Assembly: GCA_017987425.1 (NCBI GenBank) | Contig: JAGNTT010000001.1 | Coordinates: 1-41,836, forward strand | From: Candidatus Omnitrophota bacterium | GTDB taxonomy: Bacteria; Omnitrophota; Gorgyraeia; Zapsychrales; Fredricksoniimonadaceae | DNA: 41,836 nt | Direction: 5' to 3' | Part shown: in pieces, positions 7,401 to 15,631 of the stretch | Position numbering within the stretch: position 1 is the stretch's first letter | How the letters are laid out: each line of letters starts with the position of its first letter | Program-made: the position numbers and the translations under genes | Notes under the pieces: model-generated | Told to the model about the DNA's origin: nothing | The model's database searches: none | What the model saw: the letters and a program-made list of their open reading frames with translations, nothing else

Positions 7401-8393
7401 TTAGCTCTTTATTTTCAATTTTTTGACGTCGATTTTCATGCCCAGTCCCAAGCCCATGGCTTTGAGAATGTCATTGATCTCCGTCAGGGATTTCTTACCG
7501 AAATTGCGGAAGTTGAGCAATTCGGATTCCGGACGTCTGACCAGATCGGCGATGGTTTTGATGTTGGCATCTTTCAAACAATTGGAGCTTCTGACAGACA
7601 ATTCCAATTCGGAGATGGGAAGACGAAGTTTGGCGTACAAGGCTTCTTCTTCAGCGGAAATCTCTTCTATTTCTTCCTCTTCTTCAGGAAGCTGGCCGTA
7701 GCTGACAAACACATCGAGATGGCGCTGAAGGATATTGGCACCGTACAAAAGAGCTTCCTTCGGGTTGATCGCGCCGTTGGTCGTGATGTCGATGATTAAA
7801 CGGTCGTAATCTGTACGCTGCCCGACGCGTGTATTTTCAACATGAAAACTGACATTGGTGATCGGAGTAAAGATGGAATCGATCGGGATGGTACCAACCG
7901 GAGCGCCTTCCTTCTTGTTTTGATCCGCCGGGACATAACCGCGTCCGCGGGAAACTTCGAGTTCCATATCAAATGGAATGTCCTGCGTCAACGTGACGAT
8001 GTGATGATCACTGTTGAGAATTTCTACCATTTCGTCAGAGATAATGTCCTTGGCTTTGATCTCGCCTTTTCTGTCGGTCTTGATGTAAATCGTCTTCGGG
8101 GTCTTGGAATGGGAACGTACAATCAATCCCTTCACATTCAAAACAATTTCGGTAACGGCTTCAAGCACACCAGGGATCGTCGAGAATTCATGCTGGACCC
8201 CGTTAATTTTGATCGAAGTCACGGCGCTGCCTTCGATGGATGAAAGCAGAATTCTTCTCAAGGAATTACCCAGAGTCACACCATAACCACGTTCAAACGG
8301 TTCAGCCACAAACTTGCCGTAAATATTGGTGTAGCTGCTTTCTTCGCAGTCCAACCTTTTCGGCATTTGGAAATCTCGCCACTTTACACCCAT
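7401..8393 (-). CDS. rpoA: DNA-directed RNA polymerase subunit alpha
   Basis: The alpha subunit (330 residues) dimerises to nucleate RNA polymerase assembly and contacts promoter UP elements and activators. The N-terminal assembly domain shows FVAEPFERGYGVTLGNSLRR (29-48). An acidic linker (EEEEEIEEISAEEEA, about 220-235) joins it to a complete C-terminal domain whose helix-hairpin-helix reads LSVRSSNCLKDANIKTIADL to RNFGKKSLTEI. The ATG at 8393 follows a very strong ribosome binding site, GAGGAGGG, which confirms the start despite an N-terminus about 15 residues longer than some homologues. It sits between rpsD and rplQ as in the alpha operon. Confidence 0.98.
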   Translation of the reverse strand: MGVKWRDFQMPKRLDCEESSYTNIYGKFVAEPFERGYGVTLGNSLRRILLSSIEGSAVTSIKINGVQHEFSTIPGVLEAVTEIVLNVKGLIVRSHSKTPKTIYIKTDRKGEIKAKDIISDEMVEILNSDHHIVTLTQDIPFDMELEVSRGRGYVPADQNKKEGAPVGTIPIDSIFTPITNVSFHVENTRVGQRTDYDRLIIDITTNGAINPKEALLYGANILQRHLDVFVSYGQLPEEEEEIEEISAEEEALYAKLRLPISELELSVRSSNCLKDANIKTIADLVRRPESELLNFRNFGKKSLTEINDILKAMGLGLGMKIDVKKLKIKS

Positions 8394-8423
8394 ACGACCC
8401 TCCTCAATTGGATTCTTCTTTGA

Positions 8424-9032
8424 CTATCTTGAATAAAGCTCGACGATCAATTGTTCGTTTACAGGAGCCTTAATATCTTCGCGTTCAGGAGCACGCACGA
8501 TCTTACCGACCAAATTATCCGCATCTGCCACCAGCCATAAAGGAGCCGACCAGCCTTCGTTCAAGGTCAGGTTATTTTTGATATATTTGCGGGCTTTTTC
8601 TTTCTGTTCGATGGTCACCACATCGCCGGGTTTGACCTGGAAAGACGGGATGTTGACTCTTCTGTCATTAACAATGACTAAACCGTGACCGACGATCTGT
8701 CTGGCCTGGGCTCTGGTAATGGCAAAACCCAATTGATAGAGAACATTGTCCAGACGCTTTTCCAAATATTGCAGCAAAAGCACACCAGTAATACCTTTAC
8801 GGCGCGAGGCCTTCAGATAATAGCTGCGGAATTGTTTTTCAAGAATACCGTAGAAACGCTTGGCTTTTTGCTTTTCACGAAGCTGAAGACCATAGTTGGA
8901 GAGCTTCGTTCGCTTGGCACCGTGCTGCCCCGGAGGAGCTTCACGACGTTCCAACGACCACTTCTTTTTTAAATCAAGATTAACGCCTTCTCGTCTCGAT
9001 AAACGGCATCGCGGACCTGTGTATCTTGCCAT
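8424..9032 (-). CDS. rpsD: 30S ribosomal protein S4
   Basis: S4 (202 residues) binds the 16S rRNA 5' domain early in small-subunit assembly and takes part in decoding fidelity. In E. coli and Bacillus it also represses its own mRNA. The sequence opens MARYTGPRCRLSRREGVNLD, continues with QHGAKRTKLSNYGLQLREKQ, and has the S4 RNA-binding domain from about residue 93 (RLDNVLYQLGFA) through GHGLVIVNDRRVNIPSF. There are no N-terminal zinc cysteines, so it is the zinc-free form. The ribosome binding site is AAAGGA. It is separated from rpsK by an unusually long 168-nt spacer, and rpoA follows after 30 nt. Confidence 0.98.
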   Translation of the reverse strand: MARYTGPRCRLSRREGVNLDLKKKWSLERREAPPGQHGAKRTKLSNYGLQLREKQKAKRFYGILEKQFRSYYLKASRRKGITGVLLLQYLEKRLDNVLYQLGFAITRAQARQIVGHGLVIVNDRRVNIPSFQVKPGDVVTIEQKEKARKYIKNNLTLNEGWSAPLWLVADADNLVGKIVRAPEREDIKAPVNEQLIVELYSR

Positions 9033-9200
9033 ACAATGAGTATCCTTTCTACGTTCTTCCCGAATTTTTTAATTTTATTCTTCACTAACCTTTAGGAAGA
9101 AATTCGGGACTTACCTCAACAATTATGTTTAAACCTTAAAAAGCTTAAACGGTTGACCCAAGCCTGTGGCATGGGCAGATTCTGCAGTGCAAAATCCGGG
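9033..9200 (-). other. 168-nt spacer between rpsK and rpsD with potential secondary structure
   Basis: This is the longest gap inside the cluster, and I see no conserved reading frame in it. On the minus strand a 10-bp perfect inverted repeat, TCCCGAATTT with AAATTCGGGA, spans about 9060-9112 and encloses 30 or so AU-rich nt. Nearer rpsK there is an imperfect 8-bp hairpin (CCCATGCC with GGCTTGGG). It could be an S4-binding leader controlling rpsD, as rpsD leaders are in Bacillus, but the sequence alone does not prove this. No near-consensus promoter was found. Confidence 0.4.
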
Positions 9201-9632
9201 TTAAACTCTTCTCTTCTTACGCGGTCGACAACCGTTATGTGGTATCGGTGTGCAGTCACGAATGGAAGTAACTTGTAAACCGGCAGCTTGCAATGCGCGG
9301 ATCGCGGATTCACGTCCCGAACCCGGACCTTTAACAAGCACATCAACAGAAAGTAAACCGACTTCCTTGGCGCGCTTGGCTGCATCGGATGCGGCAACCT
9401 GAGCGGCAAAGGGAGTCGATTTCTTGGAACCGCTAAATCCAACTAAACCGGGAGAAGACCAAACAATGGTGTTTCCCTGTTTATCGGAGATCGTGATCAT
9501 GGTGTTATTAAAGGAAGCAAGGATCGTTACAAGACCGCTGGTGACGCCCTTAAGGGATTTCTTTTTGGCTTTCGCCTTTTTATTAATCGCTGCCTGGTCG
9601 ACTTTAACTGGTTGCTGATTTTTCGTTGACAT
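9201..9632 (-). CDS. rpsK: 30S ribosomal protein S11
   Basis: S11 (143 residues) forms part of the small-subunit platform near the mRNA exit and the E site. Recognisable segments are [20 protein letters not shown] (about 32-51), [16 protein letters not shown] (about 67-82), [15 protein letters not shown] and the highly conserved C-terminus [16 protein letters not shown]. The N-terminus is about 15 residues longer than in E. coli and lysine-rich ([16 protein letters not shown]). It starts 14 nt after rpsM, and the 168-nt structured spacer follows it. Confidence 0.98.
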   Translation of the reverse strand: MSTKNQQPVKVDQAAINKKAKAKKKSLKGVTSGLVTILASFNNTMITISDKQGNTIVWSSPGLVGFSGSKKSTPFAAQVAASDAAKRAKEVGLLSVDVLVKGPGSGRESAIRALQAAGLQVTSIRDCTPIPHNGCRPRKKRRV

Positions 9633-9646
9633 GTTTGATCCTTACC

Positions 9647-10024
9647 TTATTCGGCTTTCTTGATGATGGCGCCCACGTTGATCTTACGGCCTTTGCGCGT
9701 TCTGGCATTTGTCTTGCTTCTCTGACCGCGGACGGGCAGGCCTTTACGATGGCGAAGTCCGCGATACGTTCCGACTTCCATATGGCGGCGGATGTTCTGC
9801 TGAACTTCACGACGGAGGTCACCCTCAATGACATAATTTTTCTGGATGATGCTTGTGATACGGGAAAGTTCTTCTTCCGTCAGATCTTTGGCGCGCTTGC
9901 CCCGTTCCACTTTCGCTTCTGCCAAAATAATATGTGAACGTGTCCAGCCAATACCGTATAAATACGGAAGAGCCGCTTCAATGCGTTTTTCTCTGGGAAT
10001 GTCGACACCTAAGATACGTGGCAT
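9647..10024 (-). CDS. rpsM: 30S ribosomal protein S13
   Basis: S13 (125 residues) sits in the head of the small subunit, contacts the P-site tRNA and forms bridges to the large subunit. The sequence shows [20 protein letters not shown] at the start, the helix-turn segment [12 protein letters not shown], and the basic C-terminal tail [19 protein letters not shown], which reaches toward tRNA. Length and domain order are normal. It follows rpmJ after 6 nt and opens the alpha-operon portion (S13, S11, S4, alpha, L17). Confidence 0.98.
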   Translation of the reverse strand: MPRILGVDIPREKRIEAALPYLYGIGWTRSHIILAEAKVERGKRAKDLTEEELSRITSIIQKNYVIEGDLRREVQQNIRRHMEVGTYRGLRHRKGLPVRGQRSKTNARTRKGRKINVGAIIKKAE

Positions 10025-10030
10025 AGAATT

Positions 10031-10144
10031 TTATCCTTGTCTTTGTTTATGTTTGGGGTTCGAGCAAATGACACGCACGACCCGGTTGCGACGGACAATT
10101 TTACAATTGCTGCAAATTCTTTTAACCGATGATTTGACTTTCAT
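10031..10144 (-). CDS. rpmJ: 50S ribosomal protein L36, zinc-binding form
   Basis: A 37-residue protein translated directly from the sequence between infA and rpsM. It opens [14 protein letters not shown] and ends [11 protein letters not shown]. Cys11, Cys14, Cys27 and His32 give the C-C-C-H zinc ribbon of the primary L36 form, which stabilises 23S rRNA near the L7/L12 stalk base. Many genomes have a cysteine-less paralogue for zinc starvation; this is not that one. The start at 10144 is 28 nt downstream of infA, and the stop is 6 nt before the rpsM start. This is the usual infA-rpmJ-rpsM order. Confidence 0.97.
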   Translation of the reverse strand: MKVKSSVKRICSNCKIVRRNRVVRVICSNPKHKQRQG

Positions 10145-10172
10145 ATGCTCCTCGGAATAAAGGACTGATCCT

Positions 10173-10391
10173 TCATTTTGACCTGTACGTTATACGTCCT
10201 CTGCTTAAATCATAGGGTGAAAGTTCAACTTTAACCCTGTCGCCCGGAAGGATTCGGATAAAATGCATTCTGATTTTTCCCGAAACGTGCGCTAAAACCT
10301 TGTGCCCCTGATCTGTCGTAACACGAAACATTGCGTTGGGCAACGCTTCTTCGATGACTCCTTCTACCTCTATTAAATCTTCTTTTGCCAT
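10173..10391 (-). CDS. infA: Translation initiation factor IF-1
   Basis: IF-1 (72 residues) is a single OB-fold protein that occupies the ribosomal A site during initiation and assists IF-2 and IF-3. The characteristic sequence runs [20 protein letters not shown], then [40 protein letters not shown] and GRITYRSK at the end. Length is exactly that of the family. It begins 2 nt after map, which is the common map-infA-rpmJ arrangement. Confidence 0.98.
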   Translation of the reverse strand: MAKEDLIEVEGVIEEALPNAMFRVTTDQGHKVLAHVSGKIRMHFIRILPGDRVKVELSPYDLSRGRITYRSK

Positions 10392-10393
10392 AG

Positions 10394-11152
10394 TTATAGG
10401 GTCAGAATTTCCGGCCCTTTAGTCGTAATTGCTATTGTATGTTCAAAATGTGCGGATGGTTTACCGTCTTCGGTAATCACCGTCCAGCCATCGGACAATA
10501 CTTTCGTCTGATGCCTGCCCAAATTCACCATCGGCTCAATCGCAAAAACCATCCCCTCTTTGAGAACCGGTCCCTGGTTGGGATCACCGAAATTTGGAAT
10601 TTCCGGCTCTTCATGAAGCTGCCGTCCTATACCATGACCGACAAAATTTCGAACAACAGAAAATTTATTTTTTTCGACGTGCTGCTGGATCGCCGAGGAT
10701 ATATCCGAAAGCCGGTTGTTGGGCCAAGCCTTTTCAATGCCCTTGTACAAAGATTCCTGCGTGACTTCCAGGAGCCTCAAACATTGCGGATCAACTTTGC
10801 CGATCGCAACCGTCATGGCGGTGTCGGAATAATAATCATCGTGAATAATTCCGACGTCTATGCTGACAATGTCGCCGTCCTTGACTTTCTTGGAACCGGG
10901 AATCCCGTGCACGACTTCTTCGTTGACTGAAACGCATGCGCATCCTGGAAATCCGCGGTAACCTTTAAAAGCGGGAAGCACATTCGCCCGACGGATAAGG
11001 CTTTCAGCCTTTGCGTCGATGTCTTTTGTCGTCATACCAGATTTTAAAGAACGTTCCAGCTCCCGAATAATGGAAGCCAGAATTTTACCAGCTTTTCTTA
11101 AAATGTCAATCTCTTCGGGCGTCTTGATTCTTATTGAATCTTTGGTTTTCAT
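10394..11152 (-). CDS. map: Methionine aminopeptidase, type I
   Basis: Map removes the initiator methionine from nascent proteins whose second residue is small. The 252-residue pita-bread fold has all five metal ligands (Asp99 and Asp110 in [16 protein letters not shown], His173 in [12 protein letters not shown], Glu206 in FAIEPMV, Glu237 in HFEHTIAI) and the substrate-contacting histidine in VVHGIPG (His82). It lacks the N-terminal zinc-finger extension and the type II insert, so it is type Ia. The start ATG at 11152 lies 47 nt inside the 3' end of adk in another frame. The conserved [17 protein letters not shown] segment begins at residue 7, so a much later start is not possible. Confidence 0.97.
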   Translation of the reverse strand: MKTKDSIRIKTPEEIDILRKAGKILASIIRELERSLKSGMTTKDIDAKAESLIRRANVLPAFKGYRGFPGCACVSVNEEVVHGIPGSKKVKDGDIVSIDVGIIHDDYYSDTAMTVAIGKVDPQCLRLLEVTQESLYKGIEKAWPNNRLSDISSAIQQHVEKNKFSVVRNFVGHGIGRQLHEEPEIPNFGDPNQGPVLKEGMVFAIEPMVNLGRHQTKVLSDGWTVITEDGKPSAHFEHTIAITTKGPEILTL

Positions 11153-11792
11153 TTATATATTTTTTAAACTCTTCAAAAAGAAGGTCAGTTTCTTTATCGC
11201 CGTCAAATGAAACTAATTTATCCTGTTTACGATAATAATCTAAGATCGGGGCTGTGCTGGAACTGTAAACGTCCATCCTTTTACGGATTGTTTCTTCGTT
11301 GTCATCGGAACGCTGATAGAGCGGTCCGGAACACAGATCGCAGACATCGGCGACTCTGGACGGTTTATTGGTCAAATGGTAAACAGCACTGCACTTCTTG
11401 CAAATTCTTCGGCCGGAAATGCGCTTTAATATTAACGGCAGGCTAGCGTCAAGGTTTAGCACGAGGTCCAGGGACGAATTGATCTTTCTAAGAATCGCAT
11501 CCAGTTCTTCTGCTTGAGCCTGGTTGCGCGGATACCCATCGAGCATAAAACCTTCCGATGGTTTCAGATCTTTAGTGAGCTTCTGATCAACCATTTTGGT
11601 GATCACAGCATCAGGAACCAAGGCACCGCGCTCAATGTAGCTTTTAATTTCTTTAGCCAGAGGACTGTCTTTTTTAATTTCTTCCCGGAGAATATCGCCG
11701 GTGGAAATATGCAAAAGAGCAAAATAATCTTTAATCAACGCCGCGACCGAACCCTTGCCGGCGCCCGGAGGTCCTAACAAAACGATTTTCAT
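11106..11792 (-). CDS. adk: Adenylate kinase with zinc-finger lid
   Basis: Adk interconverts ATP plus AMP with two ADP in the cytoplasm. The 228-residue protein has the P-loop GPPGAGKGS (7-15), the AMP-binding TGDILREEI and DGYPRN (85-90), and an expanded LID domain. Four cysteines (131, 134, 151, 154; CKKC and CDLC) form the structural zinc site common in Gram-positives and many other phyla. The P-loop ends GS-V where most homologues have GT-Q. The last 15 or so residues (from about 214, polar and charged) extend past the usual C-terminus and overlap the start of map. The start overlaps the secY stop by 4 nt, after the ribosome binding site GGGGGAG. Confidence 0.97.
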   Translation of the reverse strand: MKIVLLGPPGAGKGSVAALIKDYFALLHISTGDILREEIKKDSPLAKEIKSYIERGALVPDAVITKMVDQKLTKDLKPSEGFMLDGYPRNQAQAEELDAILRKINSSLDLVLNLDASLPLILKRISGRRICKKCSAVYHLTNKPSRVADVCDLCSGPLYQRSDDNEETIRKRMDVYSSSTAPILDYYRKQDKLVSFDGDKETDLLFEEFKKYINENQRFNKNQDARRD

Positions 11793-13147
11793 CGTCTCCC
11801 CCGGATATGCCCCGTCTTCATGAATCCTTCGTAATGGTGCATCTGGAGATGGGATTCAATCTGTTTCATAAAATCCAGCATAACACCGACGCAGATCAAA
11901 ACACCTGTTCCGCCGAAAAACGAAGCAACTAAATAAGGAACGCGGGCGGATGCCATGATCATGTCGGGCATGACGGCGATGATACAGATAAAGACGGCAC
12001 CAGCGAGCGTAATACGTGTCATGACAAAATCAAGATAATCGGCGGTGTTCTGTCCTGGTCTCACGCCCGGTATGAAACCACCATGCTTCTTCATGTTCTC
12101 TGATATGTCAATTGGGTTAAAAACAATGGCGGTATAAAAATAACAGAAAAACACGATTAAAAAAGCGTACAAAGCGTAATACCAACCCACCCCGCGGTGC
12201 AGTACCTGTGAAAGTTGTTGAAAGAACGGAGTCGGAATAAAACTTGCCAGAGTGGCCGGGAATAAAATGAGCGACTGCGCAAAGATGATGGCAATAACTC
12301 CCGATGTATCCACCTTCAGAGGAATAAATGTATTTTGTCCCTGCATCGTCTGTTTGCCGACCATACGCCGCGCGTATTGGACCGGAATACGACGCTGTCC
12401 CTGTGTGATCATCGTGATGCCCAAAATAACGAGGATCAAAAATGCAATCATCATGAGCAATGTCAACGGCTGAATCTGTGCAGCACCAGGAGTTTTCGGA
12501 TTGAGCATGAGATACAGCGTGCTCATAGCCGCCGGTGCGCTTGAAAGGATACCAGCCGTGATGATCAGCGACATACCGTTGCCGATCCCCTGCGACTGGA
12601 TTTGTTCACCCAGCCACATCAAAAGGATCGAACCGCAAGTCAATGTGATCATCGTCATCAAACAAAAACTCAATCCGGGTTTGTTAACGATCTGCAAACC
12701 TTGAAACGACTCAGGACTTTGAAGCCAAAGAGCAATGAAGTACGACTGTATCAGTGAAAGACCTAATGTTCCGTAACGGGTATACTGATTGATCTTTTGA
12801 TACCCCGCCTGTCCTTCCTTGGACAACTTTTCAAGTGCGGGAATAACAGCCGTTAAGAGCTGCATGATAATCGAAGCGGAGATGTACGGCATAACGCCCA
12901 AAGAAAAAAGCGTGAGCTTTTCAAGGGCTCCGCCGGAGAACATATTCATGATGCTAAATACACCGCCGCCGGTTGCTTCTGTGATACGGCGGAAATACTC
13001 GCTTAACGCAGCTCCGTTAATGCCCGGCGTGGGAATAAAACAACCGACACGATAAACGGCAATGATGGCGATTGTAAAAAGAATCTTCTTACGGAGTTCA
13101 GGTATCTTAAAACAGTTGGATATTCCTTTTAAAAATATTGAAAGCAT
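11789..13147 (-). CDS. secY: Protein translocase subunit SecY
   Basis: SecY (452 residues) is the central pore of the Sec translocon in the inner membrane. Ten hydrophobic segments can be followed. The first is IAIIAVYRVGCFIPTPGING (about 26-45), including the conserved plug-region PTPG. The sequence continues through GVMPYISASIIMQLL (about 82-96), the large cytoplasmic loop with RRIPVQYARRMVG (about 257-269), and FIPGVRPGQNTADYL (about 358-372) before the last helices. It partners with SecE, encoded at 36937-37188. It starts 10 nt after rplO, the normal spc-operon order, and adk overlaps its stop by 4 nt. Confidence 0.98.
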   Translation of the reverse strand: MLSIFLKGISNCFKIPELRKKILFTIAIIAVYRVGCFIPTPGINGAALSEYFRRITEATGGGVFSIMNMFSGGALEKLTLFSLGVMPYISASIIMQLLTAVIPALEKLSKEGQAGYQKINQYTRYGTLGLSLIQSYFIALWLQSPESFQGLQIVNKPGLSFCLMTMITLTCGSILLMWLGEQIQSQGIGNGMSLIITAGILSSAPAAMSTLYLMLNPKTPGAAQIQPLTLLMMIAFLILVILGITMITQGQRRIPVQYARRMVGKQTMQGQNTFIPLKVDTSGVIAIIFAQSLILFPATLASFIPTPFFQQLSQVLHRGVGWYYALYAFLIVFFCYFYTAIVFNPIDISENMKKHGGFIPGVRPGQNTADYLDFVMTRITLAGAVFICIIAVMPDMIMASARVPYLVASFFGGTGVLICVGVMLDFMKQIESHLQMHHYEGFMKTGHIRGRR

Positions 13148-13157
13148 AGTATCCGAT

Positions 13158-13619
13158 TTAAGATTTGACGGGATTCAAAACAACCACTTCGGCTTTACCG
13201 CCGGCTTTGGTGATCTTTTCCTGAGCAGACTTGGAAAAAGCCTGAACTTGAATTGTCAAACGCTTGGAGATGTCTCCGGCGTTGAGGATCTTAACGGGAC
13301 GGCGAACGCTCTTGATCAATTTCTGTTCTTTTAAAGTTTGAACAGTGACAACGGCGCCGTCTTTAAACTTGTTCAATTCGTTTAACGGGACGATCTGGTA
13401 ATCCATCGGTCTGCGACTGTTAAACCCGACTTTGGGAAGACGACGGATCAGGTGCATCTGACCGCCTTCCAAGCTAAAGAGGATAGCGCGACCAGCGCGT
13501 GCATGCTGACCAGTTTGACCACGTCCGGAAGTTTTACCATGACCGGAACCTCTACCGCGTCCGACGATTTTTCTGCGTTTATGTGCCCCTTTGGGGGATT
13601 TCAATTCATGTAAGTACAT
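13158..13619 (-). CDS. rplO: 50S ribosomal protein L15
   Basis: L15 (153 residues) binds 23S rRNA late in large-subunit assembly. The glycine- and arginine-rich N-terminal extension is distinctive: LKSPKGAHKRRKIVGRGRGS followed by GHGKTSGRGQTGQHARAG. It is followed by EGGQMHLIRRLPKVGFNSR and a globular C-terminal domain ending VVVLNPVKS. It starts 2 nt after rpsE. In E. coli rpmD (L30) lies between these genes, and there is no room for it here. Confidence 0.98.
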   Translation of the reverse strand: MYLHELKSPKGAHKRRKIVGRGRGSGHGKTSGRGQTGQHARAGRAILFSLEGGQMHLIRRLPKVGFNSRRPMDYQIVPLNELNKFKDGAVVTVQTLKEQKLIKSVRRPVKILNAGDISKRLTIQVQAFSKSAQEKITKAGGKAEVVVLNPVKS

Positions 13620-13621
13620 AA

Positions 13622-14275
13622 TTAACTCTCAATGGTAACTTTGATTTCTTCCAAGGATTTCAAACGGCTCATCCCTTCAAATGCGGCCTTGACAACATTG
13701 ATGGGATTATTGGAACGATGACATTTAGTGAGAATATTGGTGATGCCTGCACCGTCACAGATCGCACGGATCGGACCGGCGGCAATGACACCAGTACCTT
13801 CGGAAGCAGGCTTTAAAAGAACTTCTGCGCTTCCGCATTTACCGAGGATCTCATGGGTGATGGTGGTGCCGCGCATGTTAATTTTGACCATGTTGCGTTT
13901 AGCGCTACCTAAAGCTTTTTTAATGGCATTTGCGACTTCTCCGGCTTTACCTAATGAATAGCCGACTTTTCCTTTACCGTCTCCGACGACAACCAGAGCG
14001 CTGAACGCCAGACGGGTACCACCCTTGGTTGTTTTGGCGACACGGTTAATGGCAACGACTTTTTCAATTAAGCCGCTATCGGATTCCACCGGCTTGCGAG
14101 GACGAAAACCGCCACCGCCGCCCTTACGGGGGCCTCTTCCCTCAGGTTTACTGCTACCGCTATCGGGCGCTTCTTCGGTTACTTCGGGAGTTTCTTCACC
14201 GCCAGCACGCTGATCTTTTTTAGCACCCTTCACAGGAGCTTTCACATCATCTTTTTTAACAAAATCTTTTCCCAT
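13622..14275 (-). CDS. rpsE: 30S ribosomal protein S5 with extended N-terminus
   Basis: S5 affects decoding accuracy and lines the mRNA entrance of the small subunit. The conserved body starts near residue 68 (LIEKVVAINRVAKTTKGG), continues with FSALVVVGDGKGKVGYSLGK and the rRNA-binding GTTITHEILGK, then ASEGTGVIAAGPIRA. The protein is 217 residues against 167 in E. coli. The difference is an N-terminal extension of about 55 residues, rich in Lys, Glu, Gly and Arg (for example GPRKGGGGGFRPRKP) and probably disordered. The ATG at 14275 is in a normal position 15 nt after rplR. A later start would still give a functional core, so the extension length is somewhat uncertain. Confidence 0.97.
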   Translation of the reverse strand: MGKDFVKKDDVKAPVKGAKKDQRAGGEETPEVTEEAPDSGSSKPEGRGPRKGGGGGFRPRKPVESDSGLIEKVVAINRVAKTTKGGTRLAFSALVVVGDGKGKVGYSLGKAGEVANAIKKALGSAKRNMVKINMRGTTITHEILGKCGSAEVLLKPASEGTGVIAAGPIRAICDGAGITNILTKCHRSNNPINVVKAAFEGMSRLKSLEEIKVTIES

Positions 14276-14290
14276 AATTTTTCTTAATCC

Positions 14291-14653
14291 TTAGAATTCC
14301 AAACCGCCTTTTCGCGCGGCTTCGGCAAAAGCTTTCACACGTCCGTGGTATAAGTAACCACCGCGGTCGAATGAAACTTTTTTGATACCCTTCTTTATGG
14401 CTTCGGCAGCCATCGACTCACCCAGTACGGCAGCTCCGTCGACGTTACCCGCATATTTAATCTTTGTGCGGATATCCTTGGCCAAAGTGGATTTCCCCAA
14501 AATGACTTTTCCCGTCGAATCATCGATAATTTGGGCCTGCATGTTTTTGATACTGCGATGCACGCACAAACGGGGGCGCTCGGTGGTCCCTGAGATCACT
14601 TTGCGGATGCGGGCATGACGATTAACTCTTTTATGTTCACTGACACTTAACAT
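14291..14653 (-). CDS. rplR: 50S ribosomal protein L18
   Basis: L18 (120 residues) binds 5S rRNA together with L5 and L25 and helps dock it in the central protuberance. The sequence shows the basic N-terminal tail HKRVNRHARIRKVISGT, RPRLCVHRSIKNMQAQIIDD (about 27-46), and the C-terminal conserved FDRGGYLYHGRVKAFAEAAR. Length and motifs are standard. It follows rplF after 5 nt. Confidence 0.98.
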   Translation of the reverse strand: MLSVSEHKRVNRHARIRKVISGTTERPRLCVHRSIKNMQAQIIDDSTGKVILGKSTLAKDIRTKIKYAGNVDGAAVLGESMAAEAIKKGIKKVSFDRGGYLYHGRVKAFAEAARKGGLEF

Positions 14654-14658
14654 AGCTT

Positions 14659-15198
14659 TTATTTGGTTACGGACTTACCTTGTTTACGTTTGACTACTTC
14701 ACCGGCGTAACGGATACCTTTACCCTTGTAAGGTTCCGGCGGTTTCTTTGAACGGATCTCGGCGGCAACCTGTCCCACCACCTGGCGATCCACACCTTCA
14801 ACTGAAATTTCTGTAGGCTTGGCTGACGTTACTTTGACTGTTTTAGGGATCACGTATTCAATCTGATGGCTGAAGCCCAGATTCATGATCAATTTCTCTC
14901 CCTGAACAGCAACACGAAAACCTACACCTTGAACTTCAAGATCTTTACGATGACCTTCGGAAACACCGTGCATCATATTACGCAAAAGCGCGCGTGTCGT
15001 TCCATGATTAGCAGAGGCCTGCTTGTTGTTGAGTTTCCTGGTGATAATAACCTTGCTGTCCTTTTGTTCAACAGCAACATCACGGGGCACGTCATAAGCC
15101 GCCTTGCCTTTTGGACCTTCAACCTGTATTGCCTGACCGTTGATGGCAATCTTTACATTCTTAGGAACATCTAATGGGATCTTACCGATTCTTGACAT
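14659..15198 (-). CDS. rplF: 50S ribosomal protein L6
   Basis: L6 (179 residues) consists of two similar domains and lies near the elongation-factor binding site of the large subunit. It begins MSRIGKIPLDVPKNVKIAIN, has ANHGTTRALLRNMMHGVSEG (about 63-82) in the linker region, LEVQGVGFRVAVQGEKLIMN in the second domain, and ends with the rRNA-binding EPYKGKGIRYAGEVVKRKQG. It is of normal length and starts 12 nt after rpsH. Confidence 0.98.
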   Translation of the reverse strand: MSRIGKIPLDVPKNVKIAINGQAIQVEGPKGKAAYDVPRDVAVEQKDSKVIITRKLNNKQASANHGTTRALLRNMMHGVSEGHRKDLEVQGVGFRVAVQGEKLIMNLGFSHQIEYVIPKTVKVTSAKPTEISVEGVDRQVVGQVAAEIRSKKPPEPYKGKGIRYAGEVVKRKQGKSVTK

Positions 15199-15210
15199 AA
15201 CTTTTATCCT

Positions 15211-15609
15211 TTACCAAATATAGCAGATCACTTCACCGCCGACGTTCAGCTTGCGTGCTTCGCGGTCGGTGATGACGCCCTTGGAAGTTGAAATAACAGC
15301 CGTCCCTAACCCGTTTAAAACTTTGGGAACCTTACCGCCCGTCGCATAAACGCGCAGACCGGGTTTAGAAATTCTTTTAAGTCCCATGATGGCGGCTTTT
15401 TTGTTTGTAGCGTACTTCAGATAGATCTTGAGAGTTCCCTGCTTGCTGTCTTTAAGCAAACGGACATCTGCAATATAACCATCGGTCTTAAGAATACCGA
15501 GGATTTTTTCCAAAAGCTTTGAAGCCGGGACGTCCACTGTCTCTTTTCTAGTGTTGACAGCATTACGGACACTCGTCAGCATGTTTGAAATTGGATCGGA
15601 AACAGACAT
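15211..15609 (-). CDS. rpsH: 30S ribosomal protein S8
   Basis: S8 (132 residues) binds helix 21 of 16S rRNA. In E. coli it represses the spc operon by binding rplE mRNA. The sequence starts MSVSDPISNMLTSVRNAVNT, has GLKRISKPGLRVYA (about 75-88) and the conserved end GVITDREARKLNVGGEVICY. It follows the S14 gene after 22 nt. I did not see an obvious S8-binding mimic near rplE by eye. Confidence 0.98.
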   Translation of the reverse strand: MSVSDPISNMLTSVRNAVNTRKETVDVPASKLLEKILGILKTDGYIADVRLLKDSKQGTLKIYLKYATNKKAAIMGLKRISKPGLRVYATGGKVPKVLNGLGTAVISTSKGVITDREARKLNVGGEVICYIW

Positions 15610-15631
15610 AATTGAATACCCTTCTTAATAA

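Noticed and set aside
9116..9442. 108-codon minus-strand frame overlapping rpsK and entering the rpsK-rpsD gap
   Set aside because: Most of it is an out-of-frame reading of rpsK; only the last 28 or so codons lie in the gap, with no conserved feature.
13619..13622. Possible rpmD (L30) between rpsE and rplO
   Set aside because: The two genes are separated by 2 nt, so no L30 gene fits.
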